Assembly (NCBI GenBank): GCA_015231715.1
Contig: JADGBB010000011.1
Coordinates: 1 to 34,134 of the forward strand
Length of the DNA: 34,134 bases
From: Candidatus Omnitrophota bacterium
Lineage (GTDB): Bacteria; Omnitrophota; Koll11; Tantalellales; Tantalellaceae
Direction of reading: 5' to 3'
Each line of letters begins with the position of its first letter. The first letter of the stretch is position 1. Positions 7,582 to 16,138 of this stretch are shown in pieces. The position numbers and the translations under genes were made by a program. The notes beneath the pieces were generated by a model that had not been told where the DNA came from, ran no database searches, and saw nothing but the letters and a program-made list of their open reading frames with translations.

Positions 7582-10458
7582 ATGGGATCTTTTAGAATTG
7601 AAATATCAAATAAAAAAAATATTTATGACTCGGTGTCCGAAAATCTAAAAAAAGATATTAAGGATATCGGGATAGAAGGTGTTATAGATGTAATTTACAC
7701 TGAAGTGTTCACTCTTTCAGGGGGGCTTTCAAAGAAAGAAGCAGAAAGAATATCCAAATTACTGTTAGCTGATCCTATAAGTCAGGATTATAAGGTATTA
7801 AACGGCAGTGCTGACGCTGTACATGAGGCTCAAACTATTGAAATTGCTTACAATCCCGGAGTAATGGATCCTGTTCGTGCAAGTGCTGAAAAAGCAATTC
7901 GTGATCTAGGGATAGAGAACATTACTGTAAAAACTTCTAAAAAATATTTTTTTCAAGGTAAGGTAACGAAAGAGAACATTAAAATCATTTCAGATAAACT
8001 TTTGTATAACAAAATGATACAGCATTCGGTTACACATGAGGAAACTGAAAAAGATCTGCCTCCGTATGAATACAAGAGAGTGGAGATAGGGATAAGGTCT
8101 TTGTCAGATAAGGAACTTTCTAAACTCAGTATTGATGCACAGCTTTATCTGAATTTAGAAGAAATGAAAACTATAAGAAAACATTTTATTGATCTAGGGC
8201 GCAACCCTTCAGACTGCGAACTTGAAACTATTGCTCAAACTTGGAGCGAACATTGTAAACATAAGACAATGATGGGTAATGTAGAGTTTAACGGTAAATT
8301 AATAAAAAACCTTTTAAAAGAAACAGTTATGAAAGCTACTACCGAGCTTGATCGTAAATGGTGCGTATCGGTATTTAAAGACAATGCGGGTATTATCGAA
8401 TTTGATTCAAAAAATAATATTTGTTTTAAGGTTGAGACACATAATCATCCTTCGGCATTGGAACCATATGGAGGAGCCGAAACAGGTGTAGGCGGAGTTA
8501 TCCGTGACATTATGGGTACAGGCCTTGGCGCTAAGCCGATAGCGAATACTGATGTATTTTGTTTCGGTATACCTGATACACCTCAGTCAAAAATTCCTAA
8601 AGGGGCGCTTCATCCAAAAAGAGTTATGAAAGGTGTTGTTTCCGGGGTAAGAGATTATGGCAATAAAATGGGTATACCCACGGTAAACGGTTCTGTTATG
8701 TTCGATAATAGGTATACAGGTAATCCATTGGTATTTTGCGGGAATATCGGTATTATGCCTAAAAAATATTCATATAAAAAAGTTTCTCCGGGAGAGTTGA
8801 TCGTAGCTGTAGGCGGAAGAACGGGGCGTGACGGCATACATGGCGCTACTTTTTCTTCAGCTGAACTTACATCGGAATCCGAAACTATTTCTTCAACTGC
8901 CGTTCAGATAGGCAATCCAATAACCGAAAAAAAGATAGTGGATACCCTATTGAAAGCACGAGATTTAGATCTCTACACTGCTATAACTGATTGCGGTGCG
9001 GGGGGGTTTTCAAGTTCTGTCGGTGAAATGGGCGAAAAAACTGGAGCTATAGTAAATATTGATAAAGCTCCTTTGAAATATCAAGGACTAAAACCCTGGG
9101 AAATATGGATATCCGAAGCTCAGGAACGAATGGTTCTTGCTGTTAAGCCAAAGAACCTTAAAAAACTTTTAAAGATATTTGCAGATGAAAATGTAGAAGC
9201 TGTGGTCATCGGTAAATTTACTAATGATAAAAAACTTAAGATCTATTATAAAAAACATCTTGTAGCGGATCTTGATATGGAGTTCATCCATGACGGGCTG
9301 CCTAAAATCACTAGAAAAGCCGTATGGAAAAAACAGAATGAAAATACAAAGATAAATTTTGCGGAAAAGAAAGACTATTCACAAGATCTATTGAATATAC
9401 TCTCATCATGGAATGTTTGCAGTAAAGAATGGATAATACGTCAATACGATCATGAAGTTCAGGGGGGAAGCGTCCTTAAGCCTTTAGTAGGAGAAGATAA
9501 TGATGGGCCGTCAGATGCCGCAATAATAAGGCCGGTGCTTTCATCTAATAAAGGCATAGTAATTTCAAACGGGATAAACCCTAACTACGGGGATATTGAT
9601 CCCTACTGGATGGCAGCCAGCGCTATAGATGAAGCTCTCAGGCAAATAGCTTGTGTAGGCGGAGATATCGATAAAGTCGCTATTTTAGATAATTTTTGCT
9701 GGGGAAATACTGATAAGCCAAATCAGCTTGGTTCACTCGTCAGGGCATCGCAAGCTTGCTATGATATGGCTATGGTTTACAGAACACCTTTTATTTCCGG
9801 AAAAGATAGTTTAAATAACGAATTCAATACAGGTAAAAATACAGTTGCTATTCCTGCTACAATTTTGATATCAGCTTTTGGTGTAATCGACGATGTCAAT
9901 AGAACTATATCTTCTGACTTTAAAAAACCGGGTAATTTGATATATGTTATTGGCAGTACATACAACGAAATGGGCGGTTCGCAGTATTTTAAAATTAGAA
10001 ATTCGAGTTCCGGTAAAGTGCCGAGAGTTTATCCTAAGGAATCATTGAAATATATGAAAGCTCTTAAAAAAGCTATTTCTGAAAGATCTGTAATCTCAGC
10101 TCACGATTGTTCTGACGGTGGATTAGCGACAGCTATCTCGGAAATGATGATCGGCGGTAATCTTGGGGCAAAGATAACATTGAAAACTCTCCCGAGAGAA
10201 AAAGAAGCGGATCGAAACGATGTTATGCTTTTCAGCGAATCAAACTCCAGATTTTTAGTTGAAGTGCCTGAGGAAAAAAAGACATCTTTTGAAAATGCAA
10301 TGAAAAATATTCCAATAGGATGTTTGGGTGAGGTTGCTTTGAATAAAAAACTTTTGATCGATAGTATAACAAACAAACGGATAGTAGATGTATCTTTATC
10401 AAAAATAAAAACTTTTTGGAAAAAAACTTTGGGAAAGGCAATGCATGAAGAATGTTAA
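7582..10458 (+). CDS. purL: Phosphoribosylformylglycinamidine synthase, PurS-PurL fusion
   Basis: Synthetase part of FGAM synthase, converting FGAR to FGAM with ammonia supplied by PurQ. The frame allows ATG 7567, but GGGAG (7569-7573) eight bases before ATG 7582 makes the latter the better start, giving 958 residues. Residues 1 to about 155 look like two PurS-like modules: the first ends in a segment like LLADPISQDYKV, the second starts YNPGVMDPVRASAEKAI. The PurL body follows, with WSEHCKHKTMMGN near residue 222, VETHNHPSALEPYGGAETG, and DCGAGGFSSSVGEMGEKTGA near 472. No separate purS was seen, which fits a fusion of the PurSL type. The glutaminase is encoded separately by the next gene, which overlaps it by 14 bp. 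Confidence 0.93.
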   Translation: MGSFRIEISNKKNIYDSVSENLKKDIKDIGIEGVIDVIYTEVFTLSGGLSKKEAERISKLLLADPISQDYKVLNGSADAVHEAQTIEIAYNPGVMDPVRASAEKAIRDLGIENITVKTSKKYFFQGKVTKENIKIISDKLLYNKMIQHSVTHEETEKDLPPYEYKRVEIGIRSLSDKELSKLSIDAQLYLNLEEMKTIRKHFIDLGRNPSDCELETIAQTWSEHCKHKTMMGNVEFNGKLIKNLLKETVMKATTELDRKWCVSVFKDNAGIIEFDSKNNICFKVETHNHPSALEPYGGAETGVGGVIRDIMGTGLGAKPIANTDVFCFGIPDTPQSKIPKGALHPKRVMKGVVSGVRDYGNKMGIPTVNGSVMFDNRYTGNPLVFCGNIGIMPKKYSYKKVSPGELIVAVGGRTGRDGIHGATFSSAELTSESETISSTAVQIGNPITEKKIVDTLLKARDLDLYTAITDCGAGGFSSSVGEMGEKTGAIVNIDKAPLKYQGLKPWEIWISEAQERMVLAVKPKNLKKLLKIFADENVEAVVIGKFTNDKKLKIYYKKHLVADLDMEFIHDGLPKITRKAVWKKQNENTKINFAEKKDYSQDLLNILSSWNVCSKEWIIRQYDHEVQGGSVLKPLVGEDNDGPSDAAIIRPVLSSNKGIVISNGINPNYGDIDPYWMAASAIDEALRQIACVGGDIDKVAILDNFCWGNTDKPNQLGSLVRASQACYDMAMVYRTPFISGKDSLNNEFNTGKNTVAIPATILISAFGVIDDVNRTISSDFKKPGNLIYVIGSTYNEMGGSQYFKIRNSSSGKVPRVYPKESLKYMKALKKAISERSVISAHDCSDGGLATAISEMMIGGNLGAKITLKTLPREKEADRNDVMLFSESNSRFLVEVPEEKKTSFENAMKNIPIGCLGEVALNKKLLIDSITNKRIVDVSLSKIKTFWKKTLGKAMHEEC

Positions 10459-11254
10459 AACACTAGTATTGAGGACAGCGGGAACTAATTGTGATATGGA
10501 AACCAGCGAAGCTTTTAAGTTAGCCGGAAGTGTTTCTGAAAGGATACATATTAACCAAATATTAAAAAATCCGTCTGTATTGAAAAAATATCATATTTTA
10601 GCTATCCCCGGTGGTTTTACATACGGCGATGATATAGCTAGCGGAAAGATCCTTGCGAACGAACTTAATTCAAATTTAAAAGATCAGCTTCAAAAATTCA
10701 CAGCTGACGGAAAATTAATAATAGGTATATGTAACGGTTTTCAGGTCCTTGCTAAAATGGGCCTTTTACCTAATACTACTAAATCTAAAGACTCAAGCAT
10801 GGAAGCTACGTTATCCCGTAATGATTCCGGCAAATTTGAAGATAGATGGGTGTATCTTAAAAGGGATACATCATCGTCTTGCATTTGGACAGCTAATCTT
10901 CCTGAAGTTATTCATATACCTGTTGCACATGCCGAAGGTAAGTTTATAACAAAAAATAGCGCCTTACTGAGTAAACTATCGAAACAAGGTCAAATAGTTT
11001 TTAGATATTCGACTAGATCCGGAGAGGAACCGGGTTATCCCTTTAATCCCAATGGATCTGACGATAATATTGCCGGTATATCAGATACTACAGGACTGAT
11101 TCTTGGAATGATGCCTCATCCGGAAAGACATATGTTCCCGACGCAGCATCCCAGTTGGCAGAGATCTATTTCCGGAAATAAAAAAAGCAAGGAGCTTGGG
11201 ATAGGTTTGCAAATATTTAAAAATGGTGTAAACTTTGTTCAGGGAAAATCTTAG
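10445..11254 (+). CDS. purQ: FGAM synthase glutaminase subunit
   Basis: Hydrolyses glutamine and passes ammonia to PurL in FGAM synthase. The 269-residue protein has an N-terminal VLRTAGTNCD segment and AIPGGFTYGDDIASGKILA, both typical of PurQ. The nucleophile is Cys96 in GICNGFQVL, and MMPHPERHMFP supplies His225 and Glu227. It lacks the synthetase domains, matching the separate PurSL upstream. ATG 10445 lies within the 3' end of purSL, and AAAGG just before it probably serves as the ribosome binding site. The LOG-family gene follows after 26 bp. Confidence 0.95.
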   Translation: MKNVKTLVLRTAGTNCDMETSEAFKLAGSVSERIHINQILKNPSVLKKYHILAIPGGFTYGDDIASGKILANELNSNLKDQLQKFTADGKLIIGICNGFQVLAKMGLLPNTTKSKDSSMEATLSRNDSGKFEDRWVYLKRDTSSSCIWTANLPEVIHIPVAHAEGKFITKNSALLSKLSKQGQIVFRYSTRSGEEPGYPFNPNGSDDNIAGISDTTGLILGMMPHPERHMFPTQHPSWQRSISGNKKSKELGIGLQIFKNGVNFVQGKS

Positions 11255-11280
11255 AATAATAGTTCTTACCAAGGAGAAAT

Positions 11281-11955
11281 ATGAACAAAAAAAATATCAT
11301 AAAAGATGATTTCACGAATGAAGATCCTTGGCGCATTTTCAGGATAATGAGCGAGTTTGTAGATGGTTTTGAATCATTGCATAATATTACAAAAGCTATA
11401 AGCATTTTCGGTTCGGCAAGAACTAAGCCGAGTGATCATTTTTATAAATTGGCAGTAAAAACGAGCAGGCTTTTTGTTGAGAACGGCTATGCGGTTATCA
11501 CAGGAGCAGGTCCCGGTATAATGGAAGCGGCGAATAAGGGGGCAAAAGAAGCTGACGGTTTGTCTATAGGACTTAATATTGAACTTCCGTTTGAACAGCA
11601 TCCTAACCCATATGCTAATTTGCAAGTACATTTTCGATACTTTTTCATACGCAAGCTTATGTTCACAAAATACAGTAAAGCATTCATAGTTTTTCCGGGA
11701 GGCTATGGGACATTTGATGAGTTTTTTGAAATTATATGTCTTATACAGACAGAAAAAATACTGCCGTTCCCGGTTGTACTTGTCGGCAGTAAATTCTGGA
11801 GCGGTTTGCTTAAATGGCTGAAAGATAAGCCGATAGAATTTAAAATGTTCAATCCAGAGGATATTAATATTTTTAAAATTGCTGATACACCTAAAGAAAT
11901 AGTCAAAATTGTAACTGATTTTTATGTCAAACAGGAGGGTCAATATGCCGCATGA
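11281..11955 (+). CDS. LOG-family Rossmann-fold protein, probable nucleotide 5'-monophosphate phosphoribohydrolase
   Basis: This 224-residue protein belongs to the LOG/lysine-decarboxylase-like family. The signature FIRKLMFTKYSKAF followed by PGGYGTFDEFFE (about residues 138-149) is complete, with the conserved Arg, Lys and Glu. An earlier GSAR segment and TGAGPGIMEAANKGA form the nucleotide-binding part. Characterised members release free base and ribose 5-phosphate from nucleoside monophosphates, and plant members activate cytokinins this way. In this operon a role in purine nucleotide turnover is more plausible than hormone synthesis. AGGAGA (11271-11276) precedes the ATG. Its 3' end overlaps the PilZ gene by 11 bp. 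Confidence 0.85.
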   Translation: MNKKNIIKDDFTNEDPWRIFRIMSEFVDGFESLHNITKAISIFGSARTKPSDHFYKLAVKTSRLFVENGYAVITGAGPGIMEAANKGAKEADGLSIGLNIELPFEQHPNPYANLQVHFRYFFIRKLMFTKYSKAFIVFPGGYGTFDEFFEIICLIQTEKILPFPVVLVGSKFWSGLLKWLKDKPIEFKMFNPEDINIFKIADTPKEIVKIVTDFYVKQEGQYAA

Positions 11956-12340
11956 CTCAGATATGGAACAGATTGAAGAACAGCGTGAATTTTTAAGAAT
12001 GGATCATGAGACTGCTGTAGATTTCAGAGAAGTTAAAACAGATAAACTATCAAATAAGTCGCATATCATGACAAGGAATATAAGCGCTTCAGGACTTCTT
12101 TTTAGAACTACTAATATCCCACCGGCTTTATCAAGCACTATATGGGTACAGCTTGATGATAAAATGCTAAATATATGTTCGGAAATAGAAGAAGATCTTA
12201 TAATGAAAGATGAAGGTGTGCTTGGCCGTGTTGTAAGAATATCCGAAGGAGAACCTGGTGTGTCTTATGATATCGGTATATGTTTTATACGAAAATCATC
12301 TCTTTCGGAAGTAGAGATACAACAACTTTCATCAATATAA
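11945..12340 (+). CDS. PilZ-domain c-di-GMP receptor
   Basis: A single-domain PilZ protein of 131 residues. The two c-di-GMP binding motifs are present: Arg14-x-x-x-Arg18 in QREFLRM and Asn45-x-Ser47-x-x-Gly50 in RNISASG (Asn replacing the more usual Asp). The frame extends to ATG 11924, but GGAGGG at 11934-11939, five bases before ATG 11945, sets the start there, inside the end of the LOG gene. Such proteins switch flagellar, pilus, polymer or transcription functions by contact with partners; none is identifiable here. Its position ties it to the purine operon and to the cyclic-dinucleotide enzymes on either side. Confidence 0.85.
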   Translation: MPHDSDMEQIEEQREFLRMDHETAVDFREVKTDKLSNKSHIMTRNISASGLLFRTTNIPPALSSTIWVQLDDKMLNICSEIEEDLIMKDEGVLGRVVRISEGEPGVSYDIGICFIRKSSLSEVEIQQLSSI

Positions 12341-12342
12341 TT

Positions 12343-12555
12343 ATGGAACTATTAAAAAATTTTTTCGTAGGTTTGTTTTTTTTGATTTTGTTCGCTATTT
12401 TCGGCCTTATAGTTTTGGTCAGCTGGCCGATAATAATTGGATTAAGTTCTTTGATCTTTGCTGTACTTGCAGGGCTTTTTTTTATAGCGTTAATTTTTGC
12501 ATTTATTACCATAATAGGGCAAGTTATTAGGGATACTATTTTAAAAAAGAAATGA
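12343..12555 (+). CDS. Small two-helix membrane protein of unknown function
   Basis: A 70-residue, very hydrophobic protein beginning MELLKNFF, with two predicted membrane helices (about 8-28 and 32-60) separated by a short Pro-containing turn and a basic tail IRDTILKKK. The frame is open upstream to ATG 12280, but that part lies inside the PilZ gene. ATG 12343, two bases after the PilZ stop, is more likely, with translation coupled to it, as no clear Shine-Dalgarno sequence is present. It overlaps the next gene by ATGA. I do not recognise a family. Confidence 0.6.
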   Translation: MELLKNFFVGLFFLILFAIFGLIVLVSWPIIIGLSSLIFAVLAGLFFIALIFAFITIIGQVIRDTILKKK

Positions 12556-12827
12556 CTTCAGAAGATGACTATCAAAAATTTCTAGAAACCAAAAACGTTT
12601 TATTTGAAAATATTTGTTCTCGTTGCGGCGAATGTTGCGGCAGCAAAGATGATCCCTGCAATAATCTAGAATTAGATAAAGATTCTAAATATTTTTGCCG
12701 TCAATATAATAATCGTTTAGGCCTCCAAAACACCATTTCCGGATACCCATTTGAATGTGTTCCCATCACAGAGCATATTAAAAATAAGACTTTAAGACAA
12801 AATTGTTCATATAGAAAAAAGTGTTAG
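12552..12827 (+). CDS. Cysteine-rich YkgJ-like metal-binding protein
   Basis: A 91-residue protein with nine cysteines at positions 22, 25, 28, 29, 36, 49, 69, 85 and 91. The CSRCGECCG cluster (CxxCxxCC) is the signature of the YkgJ/UPF0153 family, described as zinc or iron chelating, and the later Cys residues match its general layout. The biochemical role of the family is poorly known. The start overlaps the stop of the preceding gene (ATGA), so it is the last gene of the co-transcribed set. No terminator was seen between its TAG and the next promoter. Confidence 0.7.
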   Translation: MTSEDDYQKFLETKNVLFENICSRCGECCGSKDDPCNNLELDKDSKYFCRQYNNRLGLQNTISGYPFECVPITEHIKNKTLRQNCSYRKKC

Positions 12828-12843
12828 GGTTTAAAAAATCTAG

Positions 12844-12872
12844 TTTCTTTTTGATGTATTCTTTGTTATAAT
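12844..12872 (+). promoter_or_regulatory. Extended -10 promoter of the HD-GYP gene
   Basis: TGTTATAAT (12864-12872) is a perfect extended -10 element. The -35 region is weak (TTTCTT, 12844-12849, 17-nt spacer). The predicted start near 12879 leaves about 30 nt before ATG 12909. Confidence 0.6.
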
Positions 12873-12908
12873 ACAAAAGTTTAAAAAAAAAGGGGTTTTC
12901 TTTTAAAT

Positions 12909-14444
12909 ATGAATATGAGCACTTTAGCACTTACAACAGATTTCATTGATGATCTGCCGCTTATTTTATTTGGCGTTAATTCGAAAGGAGAGGTTACACT
13001 TGTCAATAAGGTTGCTTCCGATGTTACCGGATACACTAAGGAAGAAATTAACGGAGTAAAAATAAATACTTTAATTCCAGATTTATATAAAAACGAAAAA
13101 AAATCTAAATATAAATCAATTCAAAAAAAAGAGATTACTTTAACTACAAAATTTGGCGATAAGCGTACAATTGTTTGGAATAGTTATGAGACATCAAATA
13201 CTGATCAAAAAGACTTGGTGTATGTATTTACAGGGAATGATATTACAACTCAAAAACTATGGGAGCAAAACAAAGACCATAATTCAGAATATATTAAGAC
13301 AACAAAAAATAGATTAAAAAAATATCTTACCCTGGATCCTCATACAGGCTTATTGAACTTCCGTCATTTTATGAATAAAATTAACAATTTGTTTTACGAA
13401 CATCTGCAAAATAAAAAAGACCTGTCTATTTTACTTATTAATTTAGATTACTTTGATTCGGTCAATAGTACGCATGGTTATTCTTTCGGGAATAAAATTA
13501 TTCACAATACGGCTCAGCTTATAAAAAATAATATTGAAGAAAACTTTATCGCCGGCAGGTTTAGCGGTAATGAGTTCGCAATTATTATGCCGTCTACGTC
13601 GATACAAAAAGCATTCGATTTTTCAGGGAAGCTTTTTTCTAAATTGAATAATCACAATTTCTTTATAAACGAAAAATTATCTATGCCTGTTAATATCTCG
13701 GTTTCTATGTCGCTGGGAGGAGTGCCGTACTGTCACGACGTTGCGACACCTTCGCAAATGATCGACAGAGTTGCCGAAGAATTGAACTCTTCTAAATCAG
13801 GCGCAACTCAGACAATTAAAATGTGCGCAAAAGAAAAGATAATACAGGAAAAAGACGCGATTTCTACTGCCATATCAAATAATGAGTTTAGGTATACTAT
13901 GGAATTTGTTAATGCTCTTGCAACAGCAGTTAAAATAAAAGATTGCTATACACAAGAACATTCTATCAGTATGACTAGATATGCATTAAGTATGGCTTAT
14001 GATCTGGGGTTAAGTGAAACCGAAGCTAATAATGTACGTATCGGGGCGATGCTTCACGATATCGGTAAAATTGGTATCGATAAGATGATACTTCTTAAGC
14101 CTGCTTCTTTAACACAAAGCGAAATGAAGGCTATACAGCAGCATCCGATAATTGGTGCAGAGATAATACGAAATGTTCATCCGCTTAAGGATGTTGTTCC
14201 TTATGTAAAATACCATCATGAACGTTATGACGGAGCCGGTTATTTAACACGCATCAGCGGGGAAGAAATACCTCTGGGTGCACGGATAATAAGCCTTGCT
14301 GATGTTTTTCAGGCCCTGACCAGTAATAGACCCTATCGAAAAGCTATGAAAGAAAAAGATGCTTTTGAGATAATAAAACGCGGCACAGGTAAACATTTTG
14401 ATCCCAAAGTAGTTAAATCATTTTTTAATGTATACAGTTCGTAA
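12909..14444 (+). CDS. PAS / degenerate GGDEF / HD-GYP c-di-GMP phosphodiesterase
   Basis: A soluble 511-residue signalling protein. The PAS domain (about 8-118) contains LVNKVASDVTGYTKEEING and ends ITTQKLWEQ. The GGDEF domain (about 138-300) starts HTGLLNFRHF but carries RFSGNEF (about 217-223) where an active cyclase has GGDEF or GGEEF, so it is probably catalytically dead and may bind GTP as a regulator. The HD-GYP domain (about 330-505) is intact at its metal site: LHDIGKIGI near 382-390 and HHERYDGAGY near 436-445, followed by RIISLADVFQALTSNRPYR. The GYP motif reads GAGYL rather than GYP, a common variant. No membrane helices were seen. The ATG at 12915 is an alternative start. It converges on recN with stop codons directly abutting. 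Confidence 0.9.
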   Translation: MNMSTLALTTDFIDDLPLILFGVNSKGEVTLVNKVASDVTGYTKEEINGVKINTLIPDLYKNEKKSKYKSIQKKEITLTTKFGDKRTIVWNSYETSNTDQKDLVYVFTGNDITTQKLWEQNKDHNSEYIKTTKNRLKKYLTLDPHTGLLNFRHFMNKINNLFYEHLQNKKDLSILLINLDYFDSVNSTHGYSFGNKIIHNTAQLIKNNIEENFIAGRFSGNEFAIIMPSTSIQKAFDFSGKLFSKLNNHNFFINEKLSMPVNISVSMSLGGVPYCHDVATPSQMIDRVAEELNSSKSGATQTIKMCAKEKIIQEKDAISTAISNNEFRYTMEFVNALATAVKIKDCYTQEHSISMTRYALSMAYDLGLSETEANNVRIGAMLHDIGKIGIDKMILLKPASLTQSEMKAIQQHPIIGAEIIRNVHPLKDVVPYVKYHHERYDGAGYLTRISGEEIPLGARIISLADVFQALTSNRPYRKAMKEKDAFEIIKRGTGKHFDPKVVKSFFNVYSS

Positions 14445-16109
14445 TTATTGCTTTTGAGATCTTTCATACATTTCTTTGGCATGAACCTTTGAGATTTTAG
14501 ACTCTTCGCTGGCACCCATCATTTCGGCTAATTCATTAATGCGGTCTTCTTTTGACAGCTCGTCGCAGGATGTATAGGTTTTTCCGGAAATCACTTTTTT
14601 CATGACTTTCAAGTGTTTATCGCCAAAACTGGCTATTTGAGGGAGATGAGTTATTAAAATTACCTGATGATGCTCGGATAATTCTTTCAGCTTATTGCCT
14701 ATTATACTTCCAAGCCTTCCGCCGATCTGAGAATCAATTTCATCAAAGATCAGAACCGGAACAGGATCAACCAGATTTATTGCTTTTTTTAAAGCCAGCA
14801 TGATCCTGGCCGCTTCGCCTGATGAAACAATATCCTGCATAGGTTTCATGGCCTCGCCGGCATTAGGACTAATGTAGAAAACAACTTCATCAAACCCGGT
14901 ATTTTTAAGTGAGACTTTATTTATTCGGGACTCGAACTCAACATGTTTTATACCAAGATCTTTTAGTTCATTTTCTATTGTTGTTTTCAGCTGAGCGGAA
15001 GCTGTTTTTCTTTTAACCGACATTTTCGAGGCTATAAAATTAAGCATTTTTTCTTTTTCATTTAATAATGTTCTAAGATCTTCTGTATTTGCGGAATAAT
15101 TTTCCAAAAATTGGTATTTTTTCAATATTTCTTCGTAATAATTCTCAGCGTCAAGAAGAGTAGGGCCGTATTTTTTAAGTATATCATGATAAATATCGAT
15201 CTTTCTTGTTATCTCTTGAGCTTCCTCTGGGTCATATTCAAGTTTGTCGGCATAATCTCTTATAAAATTAGCTAATTCAGCACCTTGTTCTTGAAAGGAT
15301 ATAAGGTCTTCTGATATTTCTTTTAAGCTTTCATCTATTTTGGAAATTTCTTCGAAGGGAGAAAAGACTTTTGATATACCTTCGTTTACTCCATATTCAG
15401 TGTTATCAAAAACATCTAGAATAGCTGCAATTGAGGTGCTTAATTGTTCGGCATTATTAATTCTGGAAAAGTCCTGCTTTACTGTTTCATATGCGTCGTC
15501 TTTTAATGTGACCTGAGATAATTCTTTGATCTGATGAGCGTAAAGATCCATATCGCGGTCGCGTGTAGATGATGCATTATGTATTTTCTTAAGTTGTTCA
15601 GACAGGTTTATGTATTCTTTGTATGATGAAGAATATGTCTCTAGCTCTTTATCAATATGAGACAATCCGCTAAGTATATTAAGATGCGAAGCTTCATTTA
15701 ATAGCATTTGATGATCGTTTGGCCCGTGAAAATCGACTAAAACATCACCTATATCTTTAAGTTGTGTTACTGAAATATTGTGTCCGTTGGCTTTTATAAT
15801 ATTTCGTTTTTCCGGAGTAAAAGTACGGCTTACAATAAAAGTCCCATCCGGATCAATATATTCATCTAAAATCGGGAATTTTGATATAGATTTAGTATCA
15901 AACAGAAAAACAGCTTCAACTACACAATTTTTATTAATATCACGAATCTTTGATTGATTAATCTTTTCGCCCAGAACAAATCTCAAAGAATCAATAATAA
16001 TAGTTTTGCCGGCGCCGGTTTCACCTGTAAACACGTTTAATCTGTTCGAAAGATCAATATCAAGGATATCAATAAGTCCGAAATTTTTAATAGTAATTGT
16101 AGAAATCAC
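14445..16109 (-). CDS. recN: DNA repair protein RecN
   Basis: An SMC-like ATPase in double-strand break repair that helps hold broken DNA ends for RecA. The 554-residue length matches the family. The N-terminus MISTITIKNFGLI leads to Walker A GETGAGKT (29-36). A long coiled-coil middle region follows, then the ABC signature SSGEAARIMLALK near 428 and Walker B VLIFDEIDSQIGG near 454, and a closing THLPQIASFGDKHL. The start is GTG at 16109, with no usable Shine-Dalgarno sequence and a promoter whose predicted start falls on the GTG itself, so the mRNA is probably leaderless. The stop directly abuts that of the HD-GYP gene. Confidence 0.97.
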   Translation of the reverse strand: MISTITIKNFGLIDILDIDLSNRLNVFTGETGAGKTIIIDSLRFVLGEKINQSKIRDINKNCVVEAVFLFDTKSISKFPILDEYIDPDGTFIVSRTFTPEKRNIIKANGHNISVTQLKDIGDVLVDFHGPNDHQMLLNEASHLNILSGLSHIDKELETYSSSYKEYINLSEQLKKIHNASSTRDRDMDLYAHQIKELSQVTLKDDAYETVKQDFSRINNAEQLSTSIAAILDVFDNTEYGVNEGISKVFSPFEEISKIDESLKEISEDLISFQEQGAELANFIRDYADKLEYDPEEAQEITRKIDIYHDILKKYGPTLLDAENYYEEILKKYQFLENYSANTEDLRTLLNEKEKMLNFIASKMSVKRKTASAQLKTTIENELKDLGIKHVEFESRINKVSLKNTGFDEVVFYISPNAGEAMKPMQDIVSSGEAARIMLALKKAINLVDPVPVLIFDEIDSQIGGRLGSIIGNKLKELSEHHQVILITHLPQIASFGDKHLKVMKKVISGKTYTSCDELSKEDRINELAEMMGASEESKISKVHAKEMYERSQKQ

Positions 16110-16111
16110 AA

Positions 16112-16138
16112 CTGTATCGTATCAGAAAATTTATACAG
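16112..16138. promoter_or_regulatory. Possible operator at the recN promoter
   Basis: CTGTAT (16112-16117) and ATACAG (16133-16138) form a 6-bp inverted repeat 15 bp apart, covering the recN -10 box and spacer. A SOS-type repressor would be expected at recN, and CTGT/ACAG are LexA-like half-sites, but the spacing is much wider than in the E. coli box. Treat as a candidate only. Confidence 0.3.

Noticed and set aside
11374..11943. 189-residue minus-strand ORF inside the LOG gene
   Set aside because: It is antisense to a gene with an intact family signature, and its composition (many Phe, Tyr, Cys and Lys, no motif) is that of a shadow frame.
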